DNA of 64,000 nucleotides. It comes from DASSUW01 sp963835525. Lineage in GTDB: Bacteria; Actinomycetota; Thermoleophilia; Solirubrobacterales; Solirubrobacteraceae. How positions within the stretch are numbered: the first letter of the stretch is position 1; each line of letters opens with the position of its first letter. Below the pieces are notes generated by a model, which saw only the letters and a list, made by a program, of their open reading frames with translations, did no database searches and was not told the DNA's origin. Made by a program: the position numbers and the translations under genes. Below are positions 13,947 to 22,078 of this stretch, one piece after another. The stretch is from assembly GCA_963835525.1 (NCBI GenBank), contig CAWIFM010000003.1:1054001-1118000 (forward strand). Reading direction: 5' to 3'.

Positions 13947-16163
13947 ATGAAAAGGGTCCTCGTCGCCGCCGTCGCGGCGCTCCTCGCCGTGCCGGTCGCC
14001 GCGCCGGCCCGGGTCATCCAGGCCGAGTCCGTGTTGCCGCCCGGGCAGTCCGGCCACGTTCCGCAGAGCGGCACGAACTCGCACCTGGACGATCAGGTGG
14101 CCCTCTTCGAGAGCTTCGGCTTCAAGTCCGCCGCCTTCGATCAGCCGGGCACGACGGAGTCGGCCGGCGGCGCGACGATCACGCGCGACGGCTATGGCGT
14201 GCCGAACGTGCGCGCGGCCAACGACCACGACCTGTGGGTCGGCGTGGGCTACGCGGTGGCCCAGGACCGGCTCGTCCAGCTCGAGCTGTTCCGGCGCGCC
14301 ACCCAGGGCCGGCTGGCCGAGGTGCTCGGCGAGTCGCGCCTCGCCGACGACGTCGCGGCCCGCCGCGACTACTACACGCTGCCCGAGCTTCGGAAGATGC
14401 TCGCCAAGCTGCCGGCGCAGCTGCGGGCGCGCTTCGACGCCTACGCCGAGGGCGTGAACCTGTGGCTGGCGAAGCTCGAGGCTGACCCCTCGCAGCGCCC
14501 CAACGAGTTCGTCCTGCTCGGCCTCACGCCGGCGCCGTGGCGCGCGGTGGACTCGGCCTCGGTCGGCGTGCAGCTCGCGCGCACGATCCCGAGCGACGAC
14601 GGTCGCGAGCTCGAGAACCTGAAGGCGCTGCGCAAGCTCGGCGCCAAGCGCTTCAACCGCATGCTCCCGCTGCGACGCCCCGACCAGGTGGCCACCATCC
14701 CGGCCTCCGAGGGGCGCTATCCCTCGAACCCCGGTCGCACGCGCAAGGACGAGAACGCCGGCTTCAAGCGCTCGCAGCGGTTCCTGAAGGGCCTGCGCCT
14801 CCCGAAGGCCGCGGCCACCTCCGCGGCGCTGATCCGCGGCGGCTCCAACGCCTGGGCCGTGCGTGGCAGCGGCAACCGCGCCTGGCTGTTCCACGGCCCG
14901 CAGCTCGGCTTCCAGATCCCCGAACAGCTCGCCGAGCTCGAGGTGCACCGCCCCGGGCTCGACGCGCGCGGCGTCACACCGCCCGGCCTGCCGCTGGTCG
15001 GCATCGGCCGCAACGACCACATCGCGTGGGGTCTCACCAGCGGGTCGACCGACGATGACGACCTGTATGCCGAGCGGCTCGCGGGCAAGGAGCGCTACCG
15101 CTTCAAGGGCAAGGCACGGCGGATGAAGTGCCGCACGGAGACCTTCCGCGTCGCGGGCGAGCAGCCGGTCAAGCGGCGGCTGTGCCGCACCGTGCACGGC
15201 CCGGTGCAGGCGACCTCGCGCGGCACCGCGTGGGCGCGCCGCTACGCGACCTGGAACCACGAGATGGACACGCTCGTCGGGCTCGCCGAGCTCAACGAGG
15301 CAGACACCGTCCAGCAGGCCGGTCGCGCGCTCGACAAGGTGAGCTGGAACGAGAACGCGATGGTGGCCGACGACCAGGGCAACATCGGCTGGTGGCATCC
15401 CGGCCGGCTCCCGATCCGACCCAAGCGCTGGGACGAGCGGCTGCCGCTGCCCGGCACGGGCAACGCCGAGTGGCGCGGGTTCCTGCGGCCGTCGCAGCGC
15501 CCGCACGTGATCAACCCCGACCAGGGCTGGCTGGCGAACTGGAACAACGTGCCGTCGGTCGGCTGGACGGTGGGCGACGCGCCCCACCCCGAGCGCACCA
15601 TCGGCCGGCTCAACCGCGCCGCCTACCTGAACCGGCTGGTGGCCGACGCGGCGGCCGCGCCGAGCTACGACGCGATCAAGGCGGTCGACCGCCTGGCCGG
15701 CACGACGGCACAGCAGCGGCCGCTGCTGGACGCTCGGCTGCGCACCGTGGCAGGCGGGGCGAGCGGGCCTGGCAAGGTCCTGCTCGACACGATCGTGGCC
15801 TGGGACGGCAACTACGACCGGACCGACGCCGCGGGCACGGTCGACCCGGGCGTGGCGGCGTGGGAGGCGCTCAAGAAGGCGGCGGTGACGCTGCTGCCGG
15901 CCGGCGCCGCCCAGTGGCTGGGCCCGCGCGGCGGCTCACATCCGTTCGACTTCGGCGGGGCGGAGGGCGTGGCGTTCCTGGAGCTGACCGACGCCGGACT
16001 GCGGCGGGCGGCGACGAACGCCGCCAACGCGCTCGGCGACCCGGGGACCTGGCGTCAGCCGCGCCGGATGTACGACGTCACCGTGCTCGGCGTCGCGCCG
16101 AAGCCCGCTTTGAAGTTCTATGACCGCGGCACTTGGCAGCAAGCCGTCGAGCTGGGCCCTTGA
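13947..16163 (+). CDS. Penicillin acylase family Ntn-hydrolase (peptidase S45)
   Basis: A secreted 738-residue enzyme that hydrolyses amide bonds of acylated substrates (beta-lactam, acyl-homoserine lactone or similar). A signal peptide covers residues 1-22. The alpha-subunit region includes DGYGVPNVRAANDHDLWVGVGYAVAQDRLVQLELFRR. Autocleavage is expected before the nucleophile Ser300 in RGGSNAWAV, which becomes the N-terminus of the beta subunit. LPLVGIGRNDHIAWGLTSGSTD and NWNNVPSVGW follow, as in the family. Length is normal, although the C-terminus is short after the ELTDAGLRRA segment. It starts 12 bases after the acetamidase stop, possibly the same transcript. It overlaps the convergent gene by 86 bases. 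Confidence 0.88.
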   Translation: MKRVLVAAVAALLAVPVAAPARVIQAESVLPPGQSGHVPQSGTNSHLDDQVALFESFGFKSAAFDQPGTTESAGGATITRDGYGVPNVRAANDHDLWVGVGYAVAQDRLVQLELFRRATQGRLAEVLGESRLADDVAARRDYYTLPELRKMLAKLPAQLRARFDAYAEGVNLWLAKLEADPSQRPNEFVLLGLTPAPWRAVDSASVGVQLARTIPSDDGRELENLKALRKLGAKRFNRMLPLRRPDQVATIPASEGRYPSNPGRTRKDENAGFKRSQRFLKGLRLPKAAATSAALIRGGSNAWAVRGSGNRAWLFHGPQLGFQIPEQLAELEVHRPGLDARGVTPPGLPLVGIGRNDHIAWGLTSGSTDDDDLYAERLAGKERYRFKGKARRMKCRTETFRVAGEQPVKRRLCRTVHGPVQATSRGTAWARRYATWNHEMDTLVGLAELNEADTVQQAGRALDKVSWNENAMVADDQGNIGWWHPGRLPIRPKRWDERLPLPGTGNAEWRGFLRPSQRPHVINPDQGWLANWNNVPSVGWTVGDAPHPERTIGRLNRAAYLNRLVADAAAAPSYDAIKAVDRLAGTTAQQRPLLDARLRTVAGGASGPGKVLLDTIVAWDGNYDRTDAAGTVDPGVAAWEALKKAAVTLLPAGAAQWLGPRGGSHPFDFGGAEGVAFLELTDAGLRRAATNAANALGDPGTWRQPRRMYDVTVLGVAPKPALKFYDRGTWQQAVELGP

Positions 16164-17544
16164 AGCACTGACCGCTGGTGAAGCTCTGCGCGTTGCCGAC
16201 CATGCCGTCGGACACGCGCGAGCTCGGCGCCGAGACGGCCGACGCGCTGCCGTCCGGGTTGGTGGCCACCACCTGGACGCGCAGCCGGCGGCCGCGGTCG
16301 CCGCGCTTGGGCACGTAGGACTCGCGCGTGGCGCCCGAGATGTTCGTCCAGCGCTTGCGCTTCAGGCGCTGCCAGCGGTAGCTGAAGGTCAGCGGGCCGT
16401 TGCGCCAGGCGCCGGCGAGCGCGCCGACCGAGCTGCCGCGGCGCGGTGAGCCGGACAGCTCGGGGGAGGCCGTGGCGACCGGCGGCGTCGGGGCGAGCCC
16501 GTCGGTGCCGCCGCCGCATGCGGGCGCGATCTGCGCGCACGGGGCCAGGAAGGCGCTGTCGTAGACGTTCCAGTGCGTGGCCAGGTAGCTGCCGGCCGGC
16601 GGGGCGGGATTGAAGTAGTCGTCACGGCCGCAGTCATAGGCCTGCGGGATGGCGCCGCCGACGCGCGGGCAGTCGTACTGCATGGCGTGCGCGGCGCCGC
16701 CGTCCTCGACGTAGCACATGACGTCGGCGCCCTGCCAGCAGTGCCCGTAGCGCGGGAGCGAGAAGCCGGCCGGCTGGGTGCTGTGCGGGGACGACCACTG
16801 CACGGCGCCGAGGTTGTGGCTGATCTCGTGCAGGAAGCCCTCGGGCCACCAGCTGCGGGCGCCGGCGCCCGGCGCGGGAAGCCCGTCGCGGGAGAACAGC
16901 ACCGAGGCGAAGCCGCCGTAGTTGTGGACGTTGCCCGAGCCGCGGCGGTCGCCCGCCGAGCCGAGCACGTTCTCGCCGAGGCCGTAGTCGTAGCCGCCGC
17001 CGTTGAGCGTGTCGGCCAGGATCACGACGTTGCGCGGGCCGCTGCCGGAGCCGAGCCGCGGCTCGACCTCGCGCACGATGGAGCTGAAGTTGTCGACGTA
17101 CTGGGAGCGCGGGCCGCTCAGGTGGACGACCTGGATGTCGACGTACTGCGGGCCGCAGCTCGTGCCCATGTCGACCCGCAGCGCCTTGGCCCCGCCGCTC
17201 TGGGAGGCGAGGAAGCGCTGGATGAGCGCGACGTTGCCCTGCAGCGCGTTGCGCCAGCCGTCGAAGCGGTCGGGGCGGTCCGCGGGGTGGGCGTAGACGA
17301 GCTTGAAGCGCGGCGAGGAGGCGGCCAGCGCGGCGTGCGCGGTGTCGTCGGTCGTGCGAGCCTCGCCGCACCACTCGTACGGCAGGGCGTCCGGCACCGC
17401 GGCGGCGGCCGCCGTGGCGGCGACGTCGACGAACGCGAGCTCCGCGCGGGTGTCGAGGTGCGTGATCGCGCCCTCGACGCCGTGCGCCGCGGCGGGCGCG
17501 GCGGTGAGAAGCAGGGCCGCGACGGCGATCAGGAGCGTGCGCAC
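16078..17544 (-). CDS. Secreted HExxH-type metalloprotease-like protein
   Basis: A 488-residue exported protein of unknown family name. A signal peptide (MRTLLIAVAALLLTAAPAAA) is followed by a domain with HEISH at about residue 238 within GFLHEISHNLGAVQWSSPH, the zinc-binding pattern of metzincin-like peptidases (a third His-type ligand is possible in SSPH). Many Cys occur in pairs (CGEA, TSCG, CWQGADVMCY, YDCPR, YDCGR), suggesting disulfides outside the cell. Residues about 375-450 form a beta-sandwich-like domain (FSYRWQRLKRKRWTNISGAT, given in part) often found in actinobacterial surface proteins, before a basic tail. The last 86 bases overlap the acylase gene; the true C-terminus could be shorter in function. 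Proteolytic activity is inferred only. Confidence 0.75.
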   Translation of the reverse strand: MRTLLIAVAALLLTAAPAAAHGVEGAITHLDTRAELAFVDVAATAAAAAVPDALPYEWCGEARTTDDTAHAALAASSPRFKLVYAHPADRPDRFDGWRNALQGNVALIQRFLASQSGGAKALRVDMGTSCGPQYVDIQVVHLSGPRSQYVDNFSSIVREVEPRLGSGSGPRNVVILADTLNGGGYDYGLGENVLGSAGDRRGSGNVHNYGGFASVLFSRDGLPAPGAGARSWWPEGFLHEISHNLGAVQWSSPHSTQPAGFSLPRYGHCWQGADVMCYVEDGGAAHAMQYDCPRVGGAIPQAYDCGRDDYFNPAPPAGSYLATHWNVYDSAFLAPCAQIAPACGGGTDGLAPTPPVATASPELSGSPRRGSSVGALAGAWRNGPLTFSYRWQRLKRKRWTNISGATRESYVPKRGDRGRRLRVQVVATNPDGSASAVSAPSSRVSDGMVGNAQSFTSGQCFKGPARRLAAKCRGHRTSKRASARRRAR

Positions 17545-17608
17545 GCCCGGGTAGTCGGCCGCCGCTCACGCGCCTAAAGGCGAGAACGGCGGCCGTTTGC
17601 CCGGGTGG

Positions 17609-19714
17609 CTACTCGCAGAGCGGCGGGCCGCAGCGCGGGAGCGTCCTCACCTCGCTCCCGGTCGCGGGCTCGAGGTGCACGGCCTGGCCGCTTCCGCCGG
17701 TCATCCGGGCGATCAGCCGGTCGCTTCTGCTGACGATGACCCGCGTGATCCGGATCTCGTCCGGATTGGTCTCGAGGTCCGTGGTCGGAGTATCGCCGTA
17801 GATGTTGGCCACGTAGTACCCGTGCGAGTCCAGGAACCGCAACGGGATCGACAGCGTCCGGTCCTGCTCGTCCGTCAGGCTGCCGACGAACCAGTCCTGC
17901 CCGCTCCGCCTGGCCACGGTCACGTGGTCGCCGATCCGGCCGTTGATCGCCTTCGTGTCATCCCACGTCGTGGGCACCTGCTCGAGGAACTCGAGCTCGG
18001 GCTCGCCCTCGTAGTGCTCGGGGACGTCGGCCATCATCTGCAGCCCGCTCAGATACACCGGGTAGATCGCCATCTGGGCGGCGCGGGTCGAGTGCACCCG
18101 CGTGGTCTCGAGCGTCCGCCAGGGCGGCCTCCCGGGCCCGCCTGGGTCCCAAGTGGTGTCGAAGATGCCCGGCGTGTAGCTGACCGGCCCTGAGAGCATC
18201 CGCGTGAAGGGGACGTTGACCAGGTGCTCCGGAGGGTTGCCCTCGCTCCAGGCCTCCCACTCGATCCCGCGGACGGCCTCGCGGGTCATGATGTTCGGGT
18301 AGGTCCGCCGCTCGCCCGTGTCCTTGACCATCTCGTGCGCCTCAACCATCAGGTGGTGACGCGCGGCGATTCGGATCGTCTCGCGGTAGTGGTTGACCAT
18401 CGCCTGGTCGTAGTGGTTGTGGAGCACGCCGCCGATCGTCGTGTCGCCCGCGTAGCCGGTCTTGACCGCGCGCACGCCGAGGCGCTCATAGAGCGAGAAC
18501 GCCGGCTCGATCTGGCTCATGTAGTTCGACGCGTTGCCACCGGTCTCGTTGTGCGCCATCCAGCGCACGCCCTTGCGCCTCGCGTAGGCGGCGACCTCCT
18601 CGAGGTCGAGGTCGGGCGTCGCGGTCAGGAAATCCTGCATCGTGTAGCGATCGGCCCAGCCCACGTTCCAGCCCTCGGCGAGCACGTGGTCGGCCCCGTG
18701 GCGCGCCGCGAAGTCGATGTAGCGCTTGACGTTCTCGGTCGTGGCGCCGTGCGGCAGAGCGGCGCCCGTGGCCCACTCGGACTGGCCCTTGTGGATCTCC
18801 CACCAGACGCCGACGTACTTGCCCGGCTCGATCCACGACGTGTCGCGCCTGCAGATCTCGCACGGATCGTTGAGGTTGAGGAGCATCGTGGACTCGATGA
18901 GCTCCGCGGGGGTGTCGCCGATGACGACCGTCCGCCACGGCGAGTCGTGCGGCGCCGTCCCGCGCACCTTGACGCCGTCGGGCAGCGCGACCAGGGCCGA
19001 CCGCAGGGCGCCGTCGCCGGCAGGCTCGACGTTCATCGCCGCGTAGTCGATGAGGTCCGCCTCGTGCACGGACGCGTAGCCCGCGCGGGCGGCGTCGACG
19101 GTGACCGGGGTCGCCGCGGGCTCCATCGCGCTCAATGCCGTGCGACGCCACAGGTGCTCGTCGCCGCTCCCGGGGCCGAACTGGGCCGGGATCCACCACG
19201 CGGTGAAGTCGCCCGCGAAGCGGAACTCGGTGTCCTCCTCGGTGATCGCGAACTCGTCGATCGCGCGCTGTCGCGGCAGCACGTAGCGGAACGCGAATCC
19301 GTCGTCGAAGACGCGGAAGACGAGCTGCAGCGAGCGCCGCGGGGAGGCCTCCTCGCGCAGGTCGATCGTCAGCTCCCGGTAGCGGTTGCGGATCGTCCGG
19401 TACTCGCCCCAGACGGGCCGCCAGACGGAGTCGTGGACGTCCCGGTGGGCGCCGCGCACGTCGAGGTCGTCGTCGAGCGGCGGGGCGTTCACGAACCGCA
19501 GGCCCAGGCCGGAGTCCCTGACCAGCGGCTCGCGATCGTGCCAGACGCTGTACAGCGGCCTGCCCGCGTCGTCGAGCTCGAACTCGGCGACGATCGACCG
19601 GTCCGGCGACGACACCGTGTACCGGTCGTGTGCCGCCGCCGGCGATGCGAGCACCGCGAACGGCACGGCGACGAGAGCGCACGCCAGTGCGCGCCGAAGA
19701 GTCCGTCCCATCAT
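17609..19714 (-). CDS. Secreted glycoside hydrolase family 97 protein
   Basis: A 701-residue exported glycosidase of family GH97 (alpha-glucosidase/alpha-galactosidase family). Signal peptide, residues 1-28. The N-terminal beta-sandwich begins with YTVSSPDRSIVAEFELDDAG. The catalytic barrel shows the family blocks PGKYVGVWWEIHKGQSEWATG, AEGWNVGWADRY, LGVRAVKTGYAGD, MVEAHEMVKDTGERRTYPN and the glutamate in VRGIEWEAW. A C-terminal beta domain ends in CGPPLCE. Start choice: two adjacent ATGs at 19714/19711 with GGGAGGAGG upstream. Whether it is inverting or retaining cannot be told safely by eye. It is divergent from a LacI regulator that probably controls it. Confidence 0.9.
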   Translation of the reverse strand: MMGRTLRRALACALVAVPFAVLASPAAAHDRYTVSSPDRSIVAEFELDDAGRPLYSVWHDREPLVRDSGLGLRFVNAPPLDDDLDVRGAHRDVHDSVWRPVWGEYRTIRNRYRELTIDLREEASPRRSLQLVFRVFDDGFAFRYVLPRQRAIDEFAITEEDTEFRFAGDFTAWWIPAQFGPGSGDEHLWRRTALSAMEPAATPVTVDAARAGYASVHEADLIDYAAMNVEPAGDGALRSALVALPDGVKVRGTAPHDSPWRTVVIGDTPAELIESTMLLNLNDPCEICRRDTSWIEPGKYVGVWWEIHKGQSEWATGAALPHGATTENVKRYIDFAARHGADHVLAEGWNVGWADRYTMQDFLTATPDLDLEEVAAYARRKGVRWMAHNETGGNASNYMSQIEPAFSLYERLGVRAVKTGYAGDTTIGGVLHNHYDQAMVNHYRETIRIAARHHLMVEAHEMVKDTGERRTYPNIMTREAVRGIEWEAWSEGNPPEHLVNVPFTRMLSGPVSYTPGIFDTTWDPGGPGRPPWRTLETTRVHSTRAAQMAIYPVYLSGLQMMADVPEHYEGEPELEFLEQVPTTWDDTKAINGRIGDHVTVARRSGQDWFVGSLTDEQDRTLSIPLRFLDSHGYYVANIYGDTPTTDLETNPDEIRITRVIVSRSDRLIARMTGGSGQAVHLEPATGSEVRTLPRCGPPLCE

Positions 19715-19775
19715 GCGCCTCCTCCCAGCGCCCGCGCGGCGCGCGGCGCCGTCGGTGAACCCTGCGAGAATGAGC

Positions 19776-19790
19776 TTTGCAACGTTTTTC
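19776..19790. promoter_or_regulatory. LacI-type operator candidate
   Basis: TTTGCAACGTTTTTC has the CG-centred AACGTT core of LacI-family operators, with partial symmetry (GCAACG/CGTTTTTC). It lies in the 109-bp gap between the divergent GH97 and lacI genes. The sequence is unusually AT-rich for the region. Confidence 0.4.
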
Positions 19791-19823
19791 TTGGCTCGCA
19801 ACCGTGTGTTTGGGATCTGACTC

Positions 19824-20873
19824 ATGACGGCACGTAGACCCGGTGTGGTGGCGGTCGCGCGTGCCGCCGGCGTGTCCGCCAGCACGGTCTCCAACGCCTT
19901 CAACCGGCCCGAGCGGCTCTCACCCGAGCTGCGCGAGCGCGTCCTGCGCGCGGCGGCGGAGCTCGGGTACGGCGGGCCGGATCCCGTCGCTCGCAGCCTG
20001 CGCAGCGGGCGTGCCGGTGCCCTCGGCGTCGTGTTCCGCAAGCCACTGGCCGAGGCCTTCGAGGATCCGGCGACGGCGCAGCTCCTGCGCGGCGTCTCCG
20101 ACGTCACCGACCCGCAGCAGCTCGCCATCGTCCTCGTGCCCGGGCTCCCGGACGAGAGCCGCACCGTGGCGCCGGCGGTGCGGAACGCCGCCGTCGACGG
20201 CCTGATCGTCTACTCGCTGCCGGGTGACGATCCGCTTGTCGCGGCGACGCGCCATCGGCGCGTGCCGACCGTCATCGTCGACTCACCGGCGATCGAGTCC
20301 GATGAGCTCGGCTTCGTCGGGATCGACGACGGCGGCGCCGCGGAAACCGCGGTGCGTCACCTGCTCGACCTCGGCCACCGCCGGCTCGCGATCCTGAGCC
20401 TCGGTCTCTCGGCCTACGCCCAGCCGGGGCCGGCCGGCATGGACGTCCAGGCGCAGGCCACGGCGAGCGTGCCGAAGGCACGCCTGGAGGGTTGCGCCCG
20501 GGCGCTGCTGGAGTGGTCGGCGGTGCCGGTCGAGCAGAGTCCTTCCAACAGCGTCGAGTCCGGGCGCCTCCGCGCCCACGCCCTGCTGGACCGCGCGCCG
20601 GACGTCACGGCGCTGTTCGCGTTCAGCGACCCGCTCGCGCTCGGCGCGCGGATGGCCGCCCGCGAGCGCGGCCTGTCGGTCCCCGGCGATCTCTCGATCG
20701 TCGGCTTCGACGACACGGCGCCGCCGAGCGAGGATCTGACCACCGTGCACCAGCCGCTTCGCGACAAAGGCCGCATCGCCGCCGAACGCCTGCTGAGCCC
20801 GGGCCCGCCGGGCCCGGGCGTGCTGCTGCCTACGAGCCTCGCGCTCCGCGGCTCGACGGGCCCTCCGCGCTGA
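19824..20873 (+). CDS. LacI family transcriptional regulator
   Basis: A 349-residue regulator. Residues 8-35 are the LacI helix-turn-helix with hinge (VAVARAAGVSASTVSNAFNRP). The rest is a periplasmic-binding-protein-like sensor with VDGLIVYSLPGDDP, VGIDDGGAAETAVRHLLDLGHRRLA, TALFAFSDPLALGARMAARERG and the C-terminal DLSIVGFDDTAPP. Start is ATG at 19824. It is divergent from the GH97 gene and most likely senses a sugar released by that enzyme and represses it by binding the intervening operator. The effector cannot be named from sequence. Stop is convergent with the aldo/keto reductase, one base apart. Confidence 0.9.
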   Translation: MTARRPGVVAVARAAGVSASTVSNAFNRPERLSPELRERVLRAAAELGYGGPDPVARSLRSGRAGALGVVFRKPLAEAFEDPATAQLLRGVSDVTDPQQLAIVLVPGLPDESRTVAPAVRNAAVDGLIVYSLPGDDPLVAATRHRRVPTVIVDSPAIESDELGFVGIDDGGAAETAVRHLLDLGHRRLAILSLGLSAYAQPGPAGMDVQAQATASVPKARLEGCARALLEWSAVPVEQSPSNSVESGRLRAHALLDRAPDVTALFAFSDPLALGARMAARERGLSVPGDLSIVGFDDTAPPSEDLTTVHQPLRDKGRIAAERLLSPGPPGPGVLLPTSLALRGSTGPPR

Positions 20874-20874
20874 T

Positions 20875-22005
20875 TCAGACCGCAGGCGCGAGGTCGCGCC
20901 GGGGGTCGATCCCCCAGCGGCCCGCGAGCTCGGACAGCTCGTCGCTGAGTGGCCAGCGATCGGGTAGCGGATCGCCCTCGAAGTCGGGCGCCGCGCCCTT
21001 GAGCGTCATGCAACCGGTGTTGTCCCCGATGGCGCGGATCTCGGCCACCTCGTCCGCGCTCAGGACCGGGCCCGGCACGGCCGCCAGCTCGGCGCGCTTG
21101 TCCTCGATCGGCCGCGCGCCGTCGCCCGGCTCCTGGATGAGCGTGGGGGCGACGCAGGCCACCGGCTCGTGAGCCAGGTTCCAGGCACACGCGAGCTGCA
21201 GCATGGTCAGGTCGTGGCGCTCGGCGATCGGCCGCATGCGGTCCATCTGCTCGCGCCCGCGCTCCACCCAGCCGCTCGGGCGGAACGTGCGGTGGTCCCA
21301 GCGCGGGAACGGATGGCCGGGCAGCACGTCGTCGTGGAACAGGCCGCCGTAATCGACGACGCGCGTGATCAGGCGCACGTCGTGGCGGCGGGCGGCGTCG
21401 AGCACCAGCTCGCCCGGCCACGGCTCGAGCGGGTTGAGGATCACCATCGCCCAGTCGATCCGGTCGCCGAAGCGCTCGAAGCAGTCGATCAGGTCGAGCG
21501 TGAACCCGTTCGCCGGGCCGGGTGCGACGCCGAGCGCGCCGGCCAGCCCTTCGCCCCGCACGGCCTCCAGGGCGTCCCAGACCGTCTCGCTGGTGTAACC
21601 GGAGCGGTCGGGGTTGTGTAGGAGGAGTAGGTCGAACGCGTCGACGCCGCAGCGCTCCAGGCTGCGCTCGACGGCGATGCGGATGTAGTCCGCGTAGCCG
21701 TCCGGCCCGCGCAGCCGTGGATCGGTGAAGCGCGGGAAGCCTTTCGCGCCGTCGCGTTCCCCCTCATAGAAATCGTGCCCGATCGCACCCACCAGGCAGT
21801 AGTCCTCACGCGCCACGCCCGCGAGCGCGCGCCCGAGCAGCGCGTCGGCCTCGCCGGCGCCGTAGGCGTCGGCGGTCATGACCGTGTCGATCCCGCCTCC
21901 GGGGCGCAGCAGCGCCGCCAGCCGGTCGTCGTCGACCGGCTCGCCGAAGCGCATGAAACGCCCGCCGCTCCACGTTCCGACGGCGGTTTGCCCAAGTGAC
22001 CGCAT
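20875..22005 (-). CDS. Aldo/keto reductase
   Basis: A 376-residue soluble oxidoreductase of the aldo/keto reductase superfamily (NADPH-dependent carbonyl reduction by family). Seen are the Asp-x4-Tyr-like DAYGAGEADALLGRAL (candidate active-site Tyr), the conserved SLERCGVDAFDLLLLHNPDRSGYTSETVWDALE, and LQLACAWNLAHEPVACVAPTLIQE near the cofactor site. At the position of the usual active-site Lys the sequence reads LVGAIGHDFYEG, without an obvious Lys, so this subfamily may use altered chemistry. It stands as a single gene, convergent with lacI and divergent from the subtilase. Confidence 0.82.
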   Translation of the reverse strand: MRSLGQTAVGTWSGGRFMRFGEPVDDDRLAALLRPGGGIDTVMTADAYGAGEADALLGRALAGVAREDYCLVGAIGHDFYEGERDGAKGFPRFTDPRLRGPDGYADYIRIAVERSLERCGVDAFDLLLLHNPDRSGYTSETVWDALEAVRGEGLAGALGVAPGPANGFTLDLIDCFERFGDRIDWAMVILNPLEPWPGELVLDAARRHDVRLITRVVDYGGLFHDDVLPGHPFPRWDHRTFRPSGWVERGREQMDRMRPIAERHDLTMLQLACAWNLAHEPVACVAPTLIQEPGDGARPIEDKRAELAAVPGPVLSADEVAEIRAIGDNTGCMTLKGAAPDFEGDPLPDRWPLSDELSELAGRWGIDPRRDLAPAV

Positions 22006-22078
22006 CGATCCCGATACTAGGATGTTCGGTCCCTGACGGTTCGCTCAAGCTCCGTTGATCAGCGGCCGAATACAGACC

